This document shows, piece after piece, positions 43,605 to 55,091 of a stretch of 64,000 nt of DNA. Position numbers and translations under genes: made by a program. The notes below the pieces were generated by a model. That model saw nothing but the letters and a program-made list of their open reading frames with translations. It was not told the DNA's origin and ran no database searches. Within the stretch, counting starts at the first letter, position 1, and the number at the start of each line of letters is the position of its first letter. Origin of the DNA: Streptomyces glaucescens (GTDB taxonomy: Bacteria; Actinomycetota; Actinomycetes; Streptomycetales; Streptomycetaceae); contig NZ_CP009438.1 of the NCBI RefSeq assembly GCF_000761215.1, forward strand, positions 5,808,501 through 5,872,500, given 5' to 3'.

Positions 43605-44816
43605 GTGGACGCCGTGAACGCCACAGAACCGGTCCCGTCGGCGGAGAGCCGGCTGCGGGCGGCCCCGCCTCACGCACTGGTCGCCACCGCGGCCCGGCTG
43701 CTCGCCGAGCGGGCCGGAGCCCGGGACGTCACCCTCCTCCTCGCCGACTACGGCCTGACCGTCCTCCAGCCCGTCACCCACCTCCCGCACACCGGCGACC
43801 CGGTCCCCGCCCGCGACAGCCCGGCCGGCACCGCCTTCACCGCGCAGTCCCCGGTCGTCGAGGTCACCACCGACCCGGCGACCGACGTGGTCCACCTGCC
43901 CCTCACCGTCCGCGGCGACCGCCTCGGGGTCCTCTCCGTCCGCCTCCCGTCGGACCGGATCGAGCCGTCGCTCGTCCTCCAGCTCGGCGAGTTCGCCACC
44001 GCCCTCGGGCACGAGGTCGCCACCGCCGGCCGGGACACCGACCTCTACCTCCAGGCCCGCCGCACCCGGCGCCTCACCCTCGCCGCCGAGATGCAGTGGC
44101 AGCTGCTGCCGGGCCGCGGCTGCGCCCGCGCCGAATTCGTGATCGCAGCGCACCTGGAACCCGCCTACGCCATCGGCGGCGACAACTTCGACTGGTCCAC
44201 TTCCGCCGACGACCTCACCCTCACCGTCACCGACGGCATGGGCCAGGGCATCGACGCCTCCCTGCTCACCAGCCTCGCCGTCGGCGCCCTGCGCAACGCG
44301 CGCCGGGCCGGCGTCTCCCTGGCCGACCAGGCCTGCCTCGCCGACCAGGCGCTCTTCGCCCACTACGGCGGCAGGGCGTACGCCTCCACCCTCCTGCTCC
44401 GCTTCGACCTGGACACCGGCCGGGTGCACGCCGTGGACGCGGGTTCCCCGCAACTGTTCCGCCTGCGCGGCACCACGGTCGAACGGATCGGCCTGGAGGC
44501 GCAGTTGCCGCTGGGCATGTTCGAGGAGACGCCCTACGAGGAGCAGGTCTTCCACGTCGAACCGGGCGACCGGCTGATCGCGGTCAGCACCGGCGTCCAC
44601 GGCACCCGTTCGGCGGCCGGCGACGTCTTCGGCGAACGGGCCCTGCGGCAGGTCCTCGGCGCCACCCGCGGCACACCCCCGCACGAGACGGCGCACGCCG
44701 TCGTCGCCGGGCTGATCGAGCACTTCGGCGGCAGGGACCTCACGGCGGACGCCGCGGTGGTGTGCCTGGACTGGACCGGCCGGGCGGCCGGTTCCGGGAC
44801 GGCCGCCCGGGCCTGA
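43605..44816 (+). CDS. SpoIIE/PP2C-type phosphatase with altered motif, second copy
   Basis: A 403-residue paralogue of the 37630 protein (LLLADYGLTVLQPVTHLPHTGDPVP; LAAEMQWQLLPGRGC; GGDNFDWSTSADDLTLTVTDGMGQGIDASLL). Here the DGMGQG Asp is kept, but the C-terminal Asp-Asp pair is Ala-Asp (TADAAVVCLDW against PDDDALVVCLDW in the first copy). So each copy has lost a different expected ligand. GTG 43605 follows AGAGGAGAG; GTG 43614 is also possible. It is the last gene of the Rsb strand and is convergent with a second marR. Confidence 0.83.
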   Translation: MDAVNATEPVPSAESRLRAAPPHALVATAARLLAERAGARDVTLLLADYGLTVLQPVTHLPHTGDPVPARDSPAGTAFTAQSPVVEVTTDPATDVVHLPLTVRGDRLGVLSVRLPSDRIEPSLVLQLGEFATALGHEVATAGRDTDLYLQARRTRRLTLAAEMQWQLLPGRGCARAEFVIAAHLEPAYAIGGDNFDWSTSADDLTLTVTDGMGQGIDASLLTSLAVGALRNARRAGVSLADQACLADQALFAHYGGRAYASTLLLRFDLDTGRVHAVDAGSPQLFRLRGTTVERIGLEAQLPLGMFEETPYEEQVFHVEPGDRLIAVSTGVHGTRSAAGDVFGERALRQVLGATRGTPPHETAHAVVAGLIEHFGGRDLTADAAVVCLDWTGRAAGSGTAARA

Positions 44817-44820
44817 CGGT

Positions 44821-45336
44821 TCAACCGCCCCCGGGGGCCTGCCCGGCCGCCGGTGACGAGGCGTCCCGCGCGGCCAGGAAGGCCCGCATGCCGCGCCGGA
44901 ACGCGTCCCGGTCGACGGGCTCCATGGCCGCCAGCGCGGCGGCGAGCGCCTGTGCCCGCCGTCCGGCGACGTCCTGGAGCACCCGCCGCCCGTGCACGGT
45001 CAGACTGAGCCGCACCTCGCGCCGCCTGTGCGGGTGCAGCGTCCGCTCCAGCAGCCCGGCGGCCTCCAGCCGGTCGCACAGCCGGCTGGCGGTGGGCAGT
45101 CCTATGTCGAGCTGCTCCGCCAGACCGGTGAGGTTCAGGTCGGGCGTTCCCTCCAGGACCCGCAGTGCCCGCAACTGGTGCAGGGACAGCCGCAACGCCG
45201 CCTCCTGAGCCGCCATCGCCCAGAGGTTGGCCAGGCTCTCCACGGCATCGGCGACCTCCAGCGCGACGGCCTCCGGGTCGTCACCGGTTCCCTTCGCACG
45301 GTCGCCGCCGGGGCCGCCGAGACGGGTCACGAACAC
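44821..45336 (-). CDS. MarR-family regulator, second copy
   Basis: A 171-residue winged-helix protein (LSLHQLRALRVLEGTPDLNLTGLAEQLDIGLPTASRLCDRLEAAGLLERTLHPHRRREVRLSLTVHGRRVL). Related to the first MarR at 37447. It ends 4 bases from the convergent phosphatase gene and starts at GTG 45336, with GAAAG upstream. Likely regulator of the Rsb region, unproven. Confidence 0.87.
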   Translation of the reverse strand: MFVTRLGGPGGDRAKGTGDDPEAVALEVADAVESLANLWAMAAQEAALRLSLHQLRALRVLEGTPDLNLTGLAEQLDIGLPTASRLCDRLEAAGLLERTLHPHRRREVRLSLTVHGRRVLQDVAGRRAQALAAALAAMEPVDRDAFRRGMRAFLAARDASSPAAGQAPGGG

Positions 45337-45527
45337 ATCACTTTCAGTAAACTCCGGGCACGTCGGCTGTCACCCTCATTCAATCGCTGTACCCGAAGAG
45401 ACGGGAGGCAACCAGCCCGGCCGAAGAGACCCCGGACGACGGCGCGGTGCCGTCGTCGAGGACGCCGCAGGACCCCTCCCCGGACCCCCACGAGGGCGGG
45501 CCGGAAGGGGCCCCGCGACCCGGGCCG

Positions 45528-47057
45528 TCAGATGTCCCGGAAGATCTCGATCTGCGCGCCGATCGAGTTCAGCCGCTCGGCGAGGTCTTCGTAACCCCGG
45601 TTGATGACGTACACGTTGCGCAGCACGGACGTGCCCTCGGCCGCCATCATCGCGAGCAGGACGACCACCGCGGGCCGCAGGGCCGGCGGGCACATCATCT
45701 CGGCGGCGCGCCAGCGGGTCGGACCCTCGACCAGGACCCGGTGCGGGTCGAGGAGTTGGAGACGCCCGCCGAGGCGGTTGAGGTCGGTCAGGTAGATGGC
45801 GCGGTTGTCGTAGACCCAGTCGTGGATCAGCGTCTTGCCCTGCGCGGTGGCCGCGATGGCCGCGAAGAACGGGACGTTGTCGATGTTCAGGCCGGGGAAC
45901 GGCATGGGGTGGATCTTGTCGATGGGCGCCTCCAGCTTGGAGGGGCGCACGGTCAGGTCCACCAGGCGGGTACGGCCGTTGTCGGCGGAGTACTCCGGCG
46001 TGCGGTCGTGATCGAGGCCCATCTCCTCCAGGACCGCCAGCTCGATCTCCAGGAACTCGATGGGCACGCGGCGCACCGTCAGTTCGGACTCCGTGACCAC
46101 CGCGGCGGCGACCAGGCTCATCGCCTCGACCGGGTCCTCGGAGGGGGAGTAGTCGACGTCCACGTCGATCCGCGGCATGCCGTGCACGGTGAGCGTGGTG
46201 GTGCCGATGCCCTCCACCTTCACGCCCAGCGCCTCCAGGAAGAAGCACAGGTCCTGGACCATGTAGTTGGAGGAGGCGTTGCGGATGACCGTGACGCCGT
46301 CGTGCCGGGCGGCGGCGAGCAGCGCGTTCTCGGTCACGGTGTCGCCGCGCTCGGTCAGCACGATCGGGCGGTCGGGGCTCACGCCCCGGTCGACCACGGC
46401 GTGGTACTGCCCCTCGGTGGCGGCGATGTCCAGGCCGAACCGGCGCAGCGCGATCATGTGCGGCTCGATGGTCCGGGTGCCGAGGTCGCAGCCGCCGGCG
46501 TAGGGCAGCTTGAAGCGGTCCATGCGGTGCAGCAGCGGGCCGAGGAACATGATGATCGAGCGGGTGCGGCGGGCGGCCTCCGCGTCGATGGAGTCCAGGT
46601 CGAGGTCGGCCGGCGGGACGATCTCCAGGTCGACGCCGTTGTTGATCCAGCGGGTGCGCACGCCGATGGAGTGCAGCACCTCCAGCAGGCGGTACACCTC
46701 CTCGATGCGGGCGACCCGGCGCAGCACCGTGCGCCCCTGGTTGAGCAGCGAGGCGCACAGCAGGGCCACGCACGCGTTCTTGCTGGTCTTCACATCGATG
46801 GCGCCGGACAGCCGGCGGCCGCCCACCACCCTGAGGTGCATCGGGCCCGCGTAGCCCAGGGAGACGATTTCGCTGTCCAGGGCTTCACCGATCCGGGCGA
46901 TCATCTCAAGGCTGATGTTCTGGTTGCCGCGCTCGATGCGATTGACGGCGCTCTGGGAGGTGGCGAGCGCCTCGGCAAGCTGCGACTGGGTCCAGCCACG
47001 GTGCTGCCGGGCGTCACGGATGAGCTTGCCGATGCGTACGAGGTAGTCGTCTGCCAT
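45528..47057 (-). CDS. XRE helix-turn-helix fused to MurA-like enolpyruvyl transferase
   Basis: A 509-residue fusion. Residues 1-66 are an XRE DNA-binding domain (GWTQSQLAEALATSQSAVNRIERGNQNISLEMIARIGEAL). Residues about 72-505 are MurA-like: Lys93-Asn94 (TSKNACVALL, the UDP-GlcNAc site) and Cys190 in AGGCDLGTR, equivalent to the catalytic fosfomycin-binding Cys. The enzyme joins enolpyruvate to UDP-GlcNAc. It is not the standard murA, which lacks a DNA-binding part; I recall a similar gene beside aconitase in S. coelicolor (SCO5998). A palindrome at 47070-47085 lies just upstream of its start, so it may regulate itself in response to substrate. Confidence 0.88.
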   Translation of the reverse strand: MADDYLVRIGKLIRDARQHRGWTQSQLAEALATSQSAVNRIERGNQNISLEMIARIGEALDSEIVSLGYAGPMHLRVVGGRRLSGAIDVKTSKNACVALLCASLLNQGRTVLRRVARIEEVYRLLEVLHSIGVRTRWINNGVDLEIVPPADLDLDSIDAEAARRTRSIIMFLGPLLHRMDRFKLPYAGGCDLGTRTIEPHMIALRRFGLDIAATEGQYHAVVDRGVSPDRPIVLTERGDTVTENALLAAARHDGVTVIRNASSNYMVQDLCFFLEALGVKVEGIGTTTLTVHGMPRIDVDVDYSPSEDPVEAMSLVAAAVVTESELTVRRVPIEFLEIELAVLEEMGLDHDRTPEYSADNGRTRLVDLTVRPSKLEAPIDKIHPMPFPGLNIDNVPFFAAIAATAQGKTLIHDWVYDNRAIYLTDLNRLGGRLQLLDPHRVLVEGPTRWRAAEMMCPPALRPAVVVLLAMMAAEGTSVLRNVYVINRGYEDLAERLNSIGAQIEIFRDI

Positions 47058-47069
47058 GAGGTTGAGGCT

Positions 47070-47085
47070 ATCTCAGATATGAGAT
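47070..47085. promoter_or_regulatory. Palindrome at the XRE-MurA start
   Basis: ATCTCA, spacer GATA, TGAGAT: a perfect inverted repeat 13 bases upstream of the XRE-MurA start codon. Size and position fit an XRE-family operator used for autoregulation. Confidence 0.6.
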
Positions 47086-47654
47086 GGCGCCTCTCGGGGG
47101 GTCCGTTCGGGTGAGGGACCGTCAATCACGCCTGGTGGTACGCGTGCGGCGCCACCCGAAGGGACCGGGGAGGTCCATCGACGTCGTGTGGCGTCCGGTG
47201 CTGCTGTGGGTGTGGCGCGGGCCGTTGCGGCCACCCGTGGTGATGGACCAGGAGCGGCGGTTGATGTTCAGCCGCACCCCGGGGAATATGCGGAAACTCT
47301 TACGGAATGTCAGGGGCATCCGTACCTCCGGTCGGAGTCGTGGGTAGCTGCCCTACGGCTACCCCGGCTCGGCGCGCTGATGGCTGCGCGCGACCGGCTC
47401 GTCGGACGTGACCGACATCACCGGCCCGGCGAAGCGCACCGGACGGCGGACCCCGCGCTGCCCCGTCCCCGCGGAGCGGGCCGGACGTTCCGCGGGGGAC
47501 GCCGATGTGCCGCGCGCGGGGCCCGGTGCGGTCCACGGGTGCGCGGGAGAAGGGGGGCGGGTCCGCCGGAGCGGGCGAGCCGGACCGTGCTGCTCGCGGG
47601 CGGGGACGCGCGCACGCCGAACCTGGGCATGACCATCCGGCGCCCATGTACTAG

Positions 47655-47678
47655 AGTTATCTCGACATCGAGATAACT
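47655..47678. promoter_or_regulatory. Perfect 11-bp-arm palindrome upstream of aconitase
   Basis: AGTTATCTCGA, then CA, then TCGAGATAACT: every arm position pairs. It lies 126 bases before the aconitase start. Shares the TATCTC/GAGATA words with the smaller palindrome at 47070. A strong dedicated operator; the binding protein is unknown. Confidence 0.7.
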
Positions 47679-47713
47679 GCCGAGGCGCACCGCAGCCACC
47701 ACAGCAGTAAGGG

Positions 47714-47734
47714 TTACCTAACTTAGCCTTACCT
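47714..47734. promoter_or_regulatory. Iron-box-like element upstream of aconitase
   Basis: TTACCTAACTTAGCCTTACC: on the reverse strand it reads AGGTAAGGCTAA, close to half of the DmdR/DtxR iron box (TTAGGTTAGGCT). The other half is less regular. Iron control would suit an iron-sulfur enzyme gene. Confidence 0.45.
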
Positions 47735-47803
47735 CAGCGGATCGGCCAAGCCGGCGTGGCGGCAGGATGCGGTGGTACGCGCACATCAATGAAGGAGACT
47801 GTC

Positions 47804-50638
<2,835 letters not shown>

Positions 50639-50658
50639 CCCCTGCGATGAGGGCCCGA

Positions 50659-50688
50659 GGGCCGCACCCCCGCGACGGGGTGCGGCCC
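50659..50688 (+). terminator. Terminator after aconitase
   Basis: A perfect 12-bp stem, GGGCCGCACCCC with GGGGTGCGGCCC, loop CGCGAC, 21 bases after the stop. Confidence 0.8.
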
Positions 50689-50754
50689 CGCGTTGTGTGC
50701 GAGACCCGTTTACACTGGGGTCACCGGGGCGATACCTTCCCGTCCGAGGTGGTG

Positions 50755-50768
50755 TGGGAGCGCTCCCA
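50755..50768. promoter_or_regulatory. CebR-type operator without an obvious target gene
   Basis: A perfect TGGGAGCGCTCCCA, identical to the mannanase operator, but placed between the 3' ends of acnA and the GH92 gene. No gene start lies within normal reach on either strand. Confidence 0.75.
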
Positions 50769-50923
50769 GCACGGCGGACCGGAACCCGCCCGCGGAGCGC
50801 CCCCACCCACCCGCCGGGTCCGTGCCGAGCGTCCTGCTCACGAGGCGGCGGCCGGCCGTCCGCTCGCCCGCACCCGGGGGGCCGCCGCCGCGCGCACCCG
50901 CGCACGGCGGCGGTGACGTCACC

Positions 50924-53900
50924 TCACGCCAGCAACTCCACCTCGGCCAGGGCCGACTCACCGTCCAGCACCAGGCGGTAGTGGGCGTACGCGTGCCGTG
51001 CCGGCAGGGAGAAGGCCCGGGTCTGGCGGTCCCAGCGGAACGACTCGCCGTGGCGTTCGTCCAGGGTCCGCCAGCGCGTGCCGTCCGCCGAGCCCTGGAG
51101 GGTCCAGCCGGTGGGCGCCCGGGTGTGGTCCGCGGGGGAGGTGAGGGTGTACCGCACCGCGTTCGTGCGCCCGTCCACCGGCAGGTCCACGGCGGTCACG
51201 GTCGCCTCCGTCGCCGAGGTGTCGTCGAAGAGCGGGCCGCCGGGCCGCAGGGCGTCCGCGCGCGGGACCGGGACCTCGTCGTCGCGGGTGATCGACACGG
51301 GCGCCGCGTGCCTGCCGGTGCCCCACGCCGACGGCCTCGGGCCCATGTCGAACTCCAGGACGCCGCCCCGCGCGAGGAGCCGGTGCGGGAGCGAGGTCGA
51401 GTGCCAGCGCCGGCCGTCGAGCCGCACGCCCTGGACGTAGACGTTCCGCGCGCTGTTCTCCGGGGCCCTGACCACCAGGTCCCGGCCGTTCTCCAGGTGG
51501 ACGGTCGCCTCGGTGAACAGCGGTGAGCCGATGGCGTACTCGCCGCTTCCCATGACCAGCGGGTAGAAGCCGAGGGCGGAGAACAGGTACCAGGCGGACT
51601 GCTCGCCGTTGTCCTCGTCGCCGTGGTAGCCCTGGCCGATCTCGCTGCCCACGTACAGCCGGGACAGCACCTCGCGGACCTTCTCCTGTGCCTTCCACGG
51701 CTGCCCGGCCGCGTCGTACATGTAGAGGGCGTGGTGGGCGACCTGGTTGGAGTGGCCGTACATGCCCATCCGGACGTCCCGCGCCTCGGTCATCTCGTGG
51801 ATGATCCCGCCGTACGAGCCGGCGAACTGCGGTGCGGCGGTCTCCGGGGTGGCGAAGTACTCGTCGAGCTTCTCCGCGAGGCCCCGTCTGCCGCCGTACA
51901 GGTTGGCGAGGCCCCGGCTGTCCTGCGGGGCGGTGAAGGCGTACCCCCAGCCGTTGGTCTCGGTGTAGTCGTGGCCCCAGACCCGCGGGTCGTACGACTC
52001 GGAGGGCACCCGCCAGGCGCCCTTCGCGTCCTTGCCCTGGAAGAAACCGGCCCGCGCGTCGAAGAGGTGGACGTAGCCGCGGGCGCGGTCGAGGAAGTAC
52101 TCCGACTCCTCCCGGTAGCGGCGCTCGCCGGTCTTCCGGTACAGCGCCCGGCCCATCCGCGCGATGCCGTAGTCGTTGAGGTAGCCCTCCAGCGCCCAGG
52201 ACAGCCCCTCGTGGGTGTCGGTGCTGGTGTAGCCGAGGAAGGGAGAGGTGGCCATGCCCTTGCGGCCGACGCCCGGGGCGGGCGGCACCACCGTCGCGTT
52301 CTTCACGGCCGCGTCGTACGCCGCCTCCGCGTCGAAGTCCACGCCCTTGACGTAGGCGTCGGCGAAGGCCACGTCCGAGGAGGTGCCGGTCATCAGGTCG
52401 GCGTAGCCGGGGGAGGACCAGCGGGAGGTCCAGCCGCCGTCCTTGTAGTGCTGTACGAACCCGTCGGCCAGTTCGCCCGCCCGGGACGGGGTGAGCAGGG
52501 AGTACGCGGGCCAGGTGGTCCGGTAGGTGTCCCAGAAGCCGTTGTTGACGTACACCTTGCCCTCGACGATCTTCGCGCCGGTGCGGGTGGGGGTGTCGGG
52601 GCCCGGCATGGGGGAGAAGGGGGAGGCGTACTTGTACGTCGAACCCACCTTCTCGTGACCGGAGTTGGGGTACAGGTAGAGCCGGTAGAGGCTGGAGTAC
52701 AGCGTGGTCAGCTGGTCCGGGGTGGCGCCCTCGACCTCCACCTTGCCGAGCAGCCGGTCCCACTGGCGCTGGGCGCGCGCCCTCACCTCCTCGAAGGACG
52801 TGCCGTCCGGGATCTCCTGGCGCAGGTTGTCCTTCGCCTGGTCGACGCTGATCAGTGAGGTGGCCAGGCGCAGGGTGACCGTGCGGTCGGTGCCCGCGTC
52901 GAAGCGCAGCCAGCCCTTGACGCCGCCGGCCGCGCCGTCCGTCACCGGCTTGTCGAAGACGCCGTGGAAGAAGAGGCGGGTCGCGCCGGTCGACAGGCCG
53001 GACTTGACGTCCGAGTAGCCGGTGACGGTTCCGGCGGCCGGGTCGAGGGTGAGCCCCGCCTGGTCCGTCACGTTGTCGAAGAGCACGCTCGCGTCGTCGC
53101 CGGGGTAGGTGAAGCGCAGCACCGCCGCGTGGTCGGCCGGGGTCATCTCGGCCTTCAGGCCGTTCTCGAAGCGGACCCCGTAGTAGTGCGGGAGGGCCGT
53201 CTCGTTCTCGTGCCGGAAGGGCAGCGCGCGGGCCGCGCGCCCGGTGTCGGGGGTGCCGGAGGCCGCGGACGGCATCAGCTGGAAGGTCTGCCGGTCGCCC
53301 ATCCACGGGCTCGGCTCGTGACTGGCGCTGAACGCCTGGAGGGTGGGCAGGTTGTCGGCGTTGTTGGCGCGTGCGTAGTCGTACAGCCAGCTCAGCGAGC
53401 CCGCGTTGGTGACCGGTGTCCAGAAGTTGAAGCCGTGCGGCACGGCGGTCGCGGGAAAGTTGTTGCCGCGGGAGAAGCCACCGCTGGAGTGGGTGCCGCG
53501 GGTGGTGACCGCGTAGTCGGACAGATGGGCCCTGGGCGGCTCGGGGGCGGCCGGCTCCAGCGTCACGTCGTCCACCCAGCCGCGGAACCGCGCCGGTCCC
53601 TTCGGCGCGTCGTACGCCACCAGGATCCGGTCGACGGTCTTCCCCGCCGCCACCGGACCGATCCGCGCGGCCACGTGGTTCCACTGGTTGACGTAGAGCA
53701 CCTTGGCCGCGCCCTGGCCGCGCGGTGAGAGCGGGAAGCCGTGCTGGTCGGTGGCGCCCAGGTCGCTGAGGTAGGTGCCGTCGGTGAAGGCCAGGTCGAC
53801 GGCGGCATGGGTGGCGGCGTAGTCGAGGTCGCCGTCGGCCATCGACGGGAAGATCCGGTACGACAGCCGGGTGTCGCGGGTGACGGCCACGTCGACGTCG

Positions 53901-54724
53901 AAGACCTTGTTGTACGCGTAGCCCCGTCCCTCCGCGGTGTGCCGGCCGGCGTACCGCAGCGCGCGCCGGCCGGTGAAGCCGGCGCCCGCCTTCGCGGTGG
54001 GGGAGCCGCCGGGGCCGCGGTCGACGAGGGAGAGCATGTCCTCGGGGACGGGGCCGGTGCCGCCGCCCGTGGAGAACCGGACATCGGCGAGCTGGAGCAG
54101 ACCGGCGCCGTGGTTCCTGGTGACGTCGAGCCGGAAGTGCCGGAACTCGGCGGGTGCGGCGAGGTCGTACGTCCTGGTCTGGAAGCGCTCGGTGAAGGAC
54201 TCGCCGGTACGGGTGTCGAGGGTCTTCCAGTCCTTGCCGTCCGCGGAGCCCTGGAGGGTCCAGTCCGCGGGGTCGCGTCCGGCGGCGTCGTTCGCGGAGG
54301 TGAGCGCGTACGTCACCAGCCGCACCGGCTCGTCCAGCTCGAACTCGGCCCAGCCGGTGGGTGCGAAGACCAGCCACTTGGTGGTCGGCTCGCCGTCGGC
54401 CAGGTTCTCCTTCACCTCGCCGGCGCCGCTGTTCTCCCCGCTGGCCCGCACCTCGGTGACCCGGTCGGTGACCTCCCCCGGGATGCCGCTGCGGTAGCCG
54501 CCGTCCACGCCCGAGACGCGCCGCCCGCCGTCGGGCGCGGTCTCCGCGGTGCTCAGCCAGTCCGGTGCGGGATCGTCCGCCTCGAAGGAGGAGGCGAACT
54601 CCCGGCCGGCCGGCTCCGGTGCGCCGGGCAGGGCCGTCGCCGCACCCGGCGAGCTCACGGCCAGAGCGAAGGCGGCCGCCGAGACGACCGCCGTATTCCA
54701 TCGTGGGCGATATCCGTGTCGCAT
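50924..54724 (-). CDS. Secreted GH92 alpha-mannosidase with two F5/8 C (CBM32-like) domains
   Basis: A 1266-residue extracellular enzyme. Signal peptide 1-32 (ending SSPGAATA). An N-terminal F5/8 type C domain (about 65-205), a jelly-roll segment to about 395, the GH92 catalytic part (from GNNFPATAVPHGFNFWTPVT through RQTFQLMPSA, NGFWDTYRTTWPAYSLL, GYHGDEDNGEQSAWYLFSALGFYPL), and a second F5/8 C domain at the end (about 1160-1266). GH92 enzymes are calcium-dependent exo-alpha-mannosidases acting on yeast/fungal mannan or N-glycans. ATG 54724 with GGGGAGGG is preferred over an upstream GTG. A LacI-type palindrome lies 26 bases upstream. Confidence 0.9.
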   Translation of the reverse strand: MRHGYRPRWNTAVVSAAAFALAVSSPGAATALPGAPEPAGREFASSFEADDPAPDWLSTAETAPDGGRRVSGVDGGYRSGIPGEVTDRVTEVRASGENSGAGEVKENLADGEPTTKWLVFAPTGWAEFELDEPVRLVTYALTSANDAAGRDPADWTLQGSADGKDWKTLDTRTGESFTERFQTRTYDLAAPAEFRHFRLDVTRNHGAGLLQLADVRFSTGGGTGPVPEDMLSLVDRGPGGSPTAKAGAGFTGRRALRYAGRHTAEGRGYAYNKVFDVDVAVTRDTRLSYRIFPSMADGDLDYAATHAAVDLAFTDGTYLSDLGATDQHGFPLSPRGQGAAKVLYVNQWNHVAARIGPVAAGKTVDRILVAYDAPKGPARFRGWVDDVTLEPAAPEPPRAHLSDYAVTTRGTHSSGGFSRGNNFPATAVPHGFNFWTPVTNAGSLSWLYDYARANNADNLPTLQAFSASHEPSPWMGDRQTFQLMPSAASGTPDTGRAARALPFRHENETALPHYYGVRFENGLKAEMTPADHAAVLRFTYPGDDASVLFDNVTDQAGLTLDPAAGTVTGYSDVKSGLSTGATRLFFHGVFDKPVTDGAAGGVKGWLRFDAGTDRTVTLRLATSLISVDQAKDNLRQEIPDGTSFEEVRARAQRQWDRLLGKVEVEGATPDQLTTLYSSLYRLYLYPNSGHEKVGSTYKYASPFSPMPGPDTPTRTGAKIVEGKVYVNNGFWDTYRTTWPAYSLLTPSRAGELADGFVQHYKDGGWTSRWSSPGYADLMTGTSSDVAFADAYVKGVDFDAEAAYDAAVKNATVVPPAPGVGRKGMATSPFLGYTSTDTHEGLSWALEGYLNDYGIARMGRALYRKTGERRYREESEYFLDRARGYVHLFDARAGFFQGKDAKGAWRVPSESYDPRVWGHDYTETNGWGYAFTAPQDSRGLANLYGGRRGLAEKLDEYFATPETAAPQFAGSYGGIIHEMTEARDVRMGMYGHSNQVAHHALYMYDAAGQPWKAQEKVREVLSRLYVGSEIGQGYHGDEDNGEQSAWYLFSALGFYPLVMGSGEYAIGSPLFTEATVHLENGRDLVVRAPENSARNVYVQGVRLDGRRWHSTSLPHRLLARGGVLEFDMGPRPSAWGTGRHAAPVSITRDDEVPVPRADALRPGGPLFDDTSATEATVTAVDLPVDGRTNAVRYTLTSPADHTRAPTGWTLQGSADGTRWRTLDERHGESFRWDRQTRAFSLPARHAYAHYRLVLDGESALAEVELLA

Positions 54725-54749
54725 AACCGAGACCCTCCCCGCGCCGCCG

Positions 54750-54761
54750 GACAACGTTGTC
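54750..54761. promoter_or_regulatory. LacI-type palindrome upstream of GH92 gene
   Basis: GACAACGTTGTC, a perfect 12-base palindrome with the central CG of LacI-family operators, in the GH92 leader. It differs from the CebR box, so a separate sugar repressor probably binds. Confidence 0.55.
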
Positions 54762-55091
54762 ACCTTCGCGTCGCAAGGCTCAGTTGTGACTCAAGTGGTG
54801 AGTGCTGTCAAGGGTGTTGACTCCACCATTCCGGCAAGGTGGCCTGATTTCCTACGGCGGGTACGGCGCCGGCGCACCGATATTTCCGCGAGGTCTCAAC
54901 TCGGAAAAGACGGACCGCCAACCTTGCATTCGATCTTGCCCCCTTGGCGGGAAGTGGACTATACCTGTCGGCGATTCACCTGAACCGCACATCCTGGTAC
55001 GACTCCTTGCACGACCCTGCTTGACCCCACCGCGGTGCCGGGGAGGATCCGGTTCACCGCCTGAGTCCTGGAAGAAGGCGAGGACTTGAGC

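Larger units (their letters stand above)
47058..47803. other. Divergent regulatory region between murA-like and aconitase genes
   Basis: 746 bases with no confident gene. A small frame at 47084-47347 (87 codons, Arg-rich) overlaps the operator and has no family features. Contents: a palindrome near the murA-like start, a GC-rich middle, then a perfect palindrome and an iron-box-like element just before aconitase. Confidence 0.55.

Noticed and set aside
47084..47347. Small Arg-rich frame of 87 codons between murA-like gene and acnA
   Set aside because: It starts within the operator, has no ribosome site and no recognisable fold.
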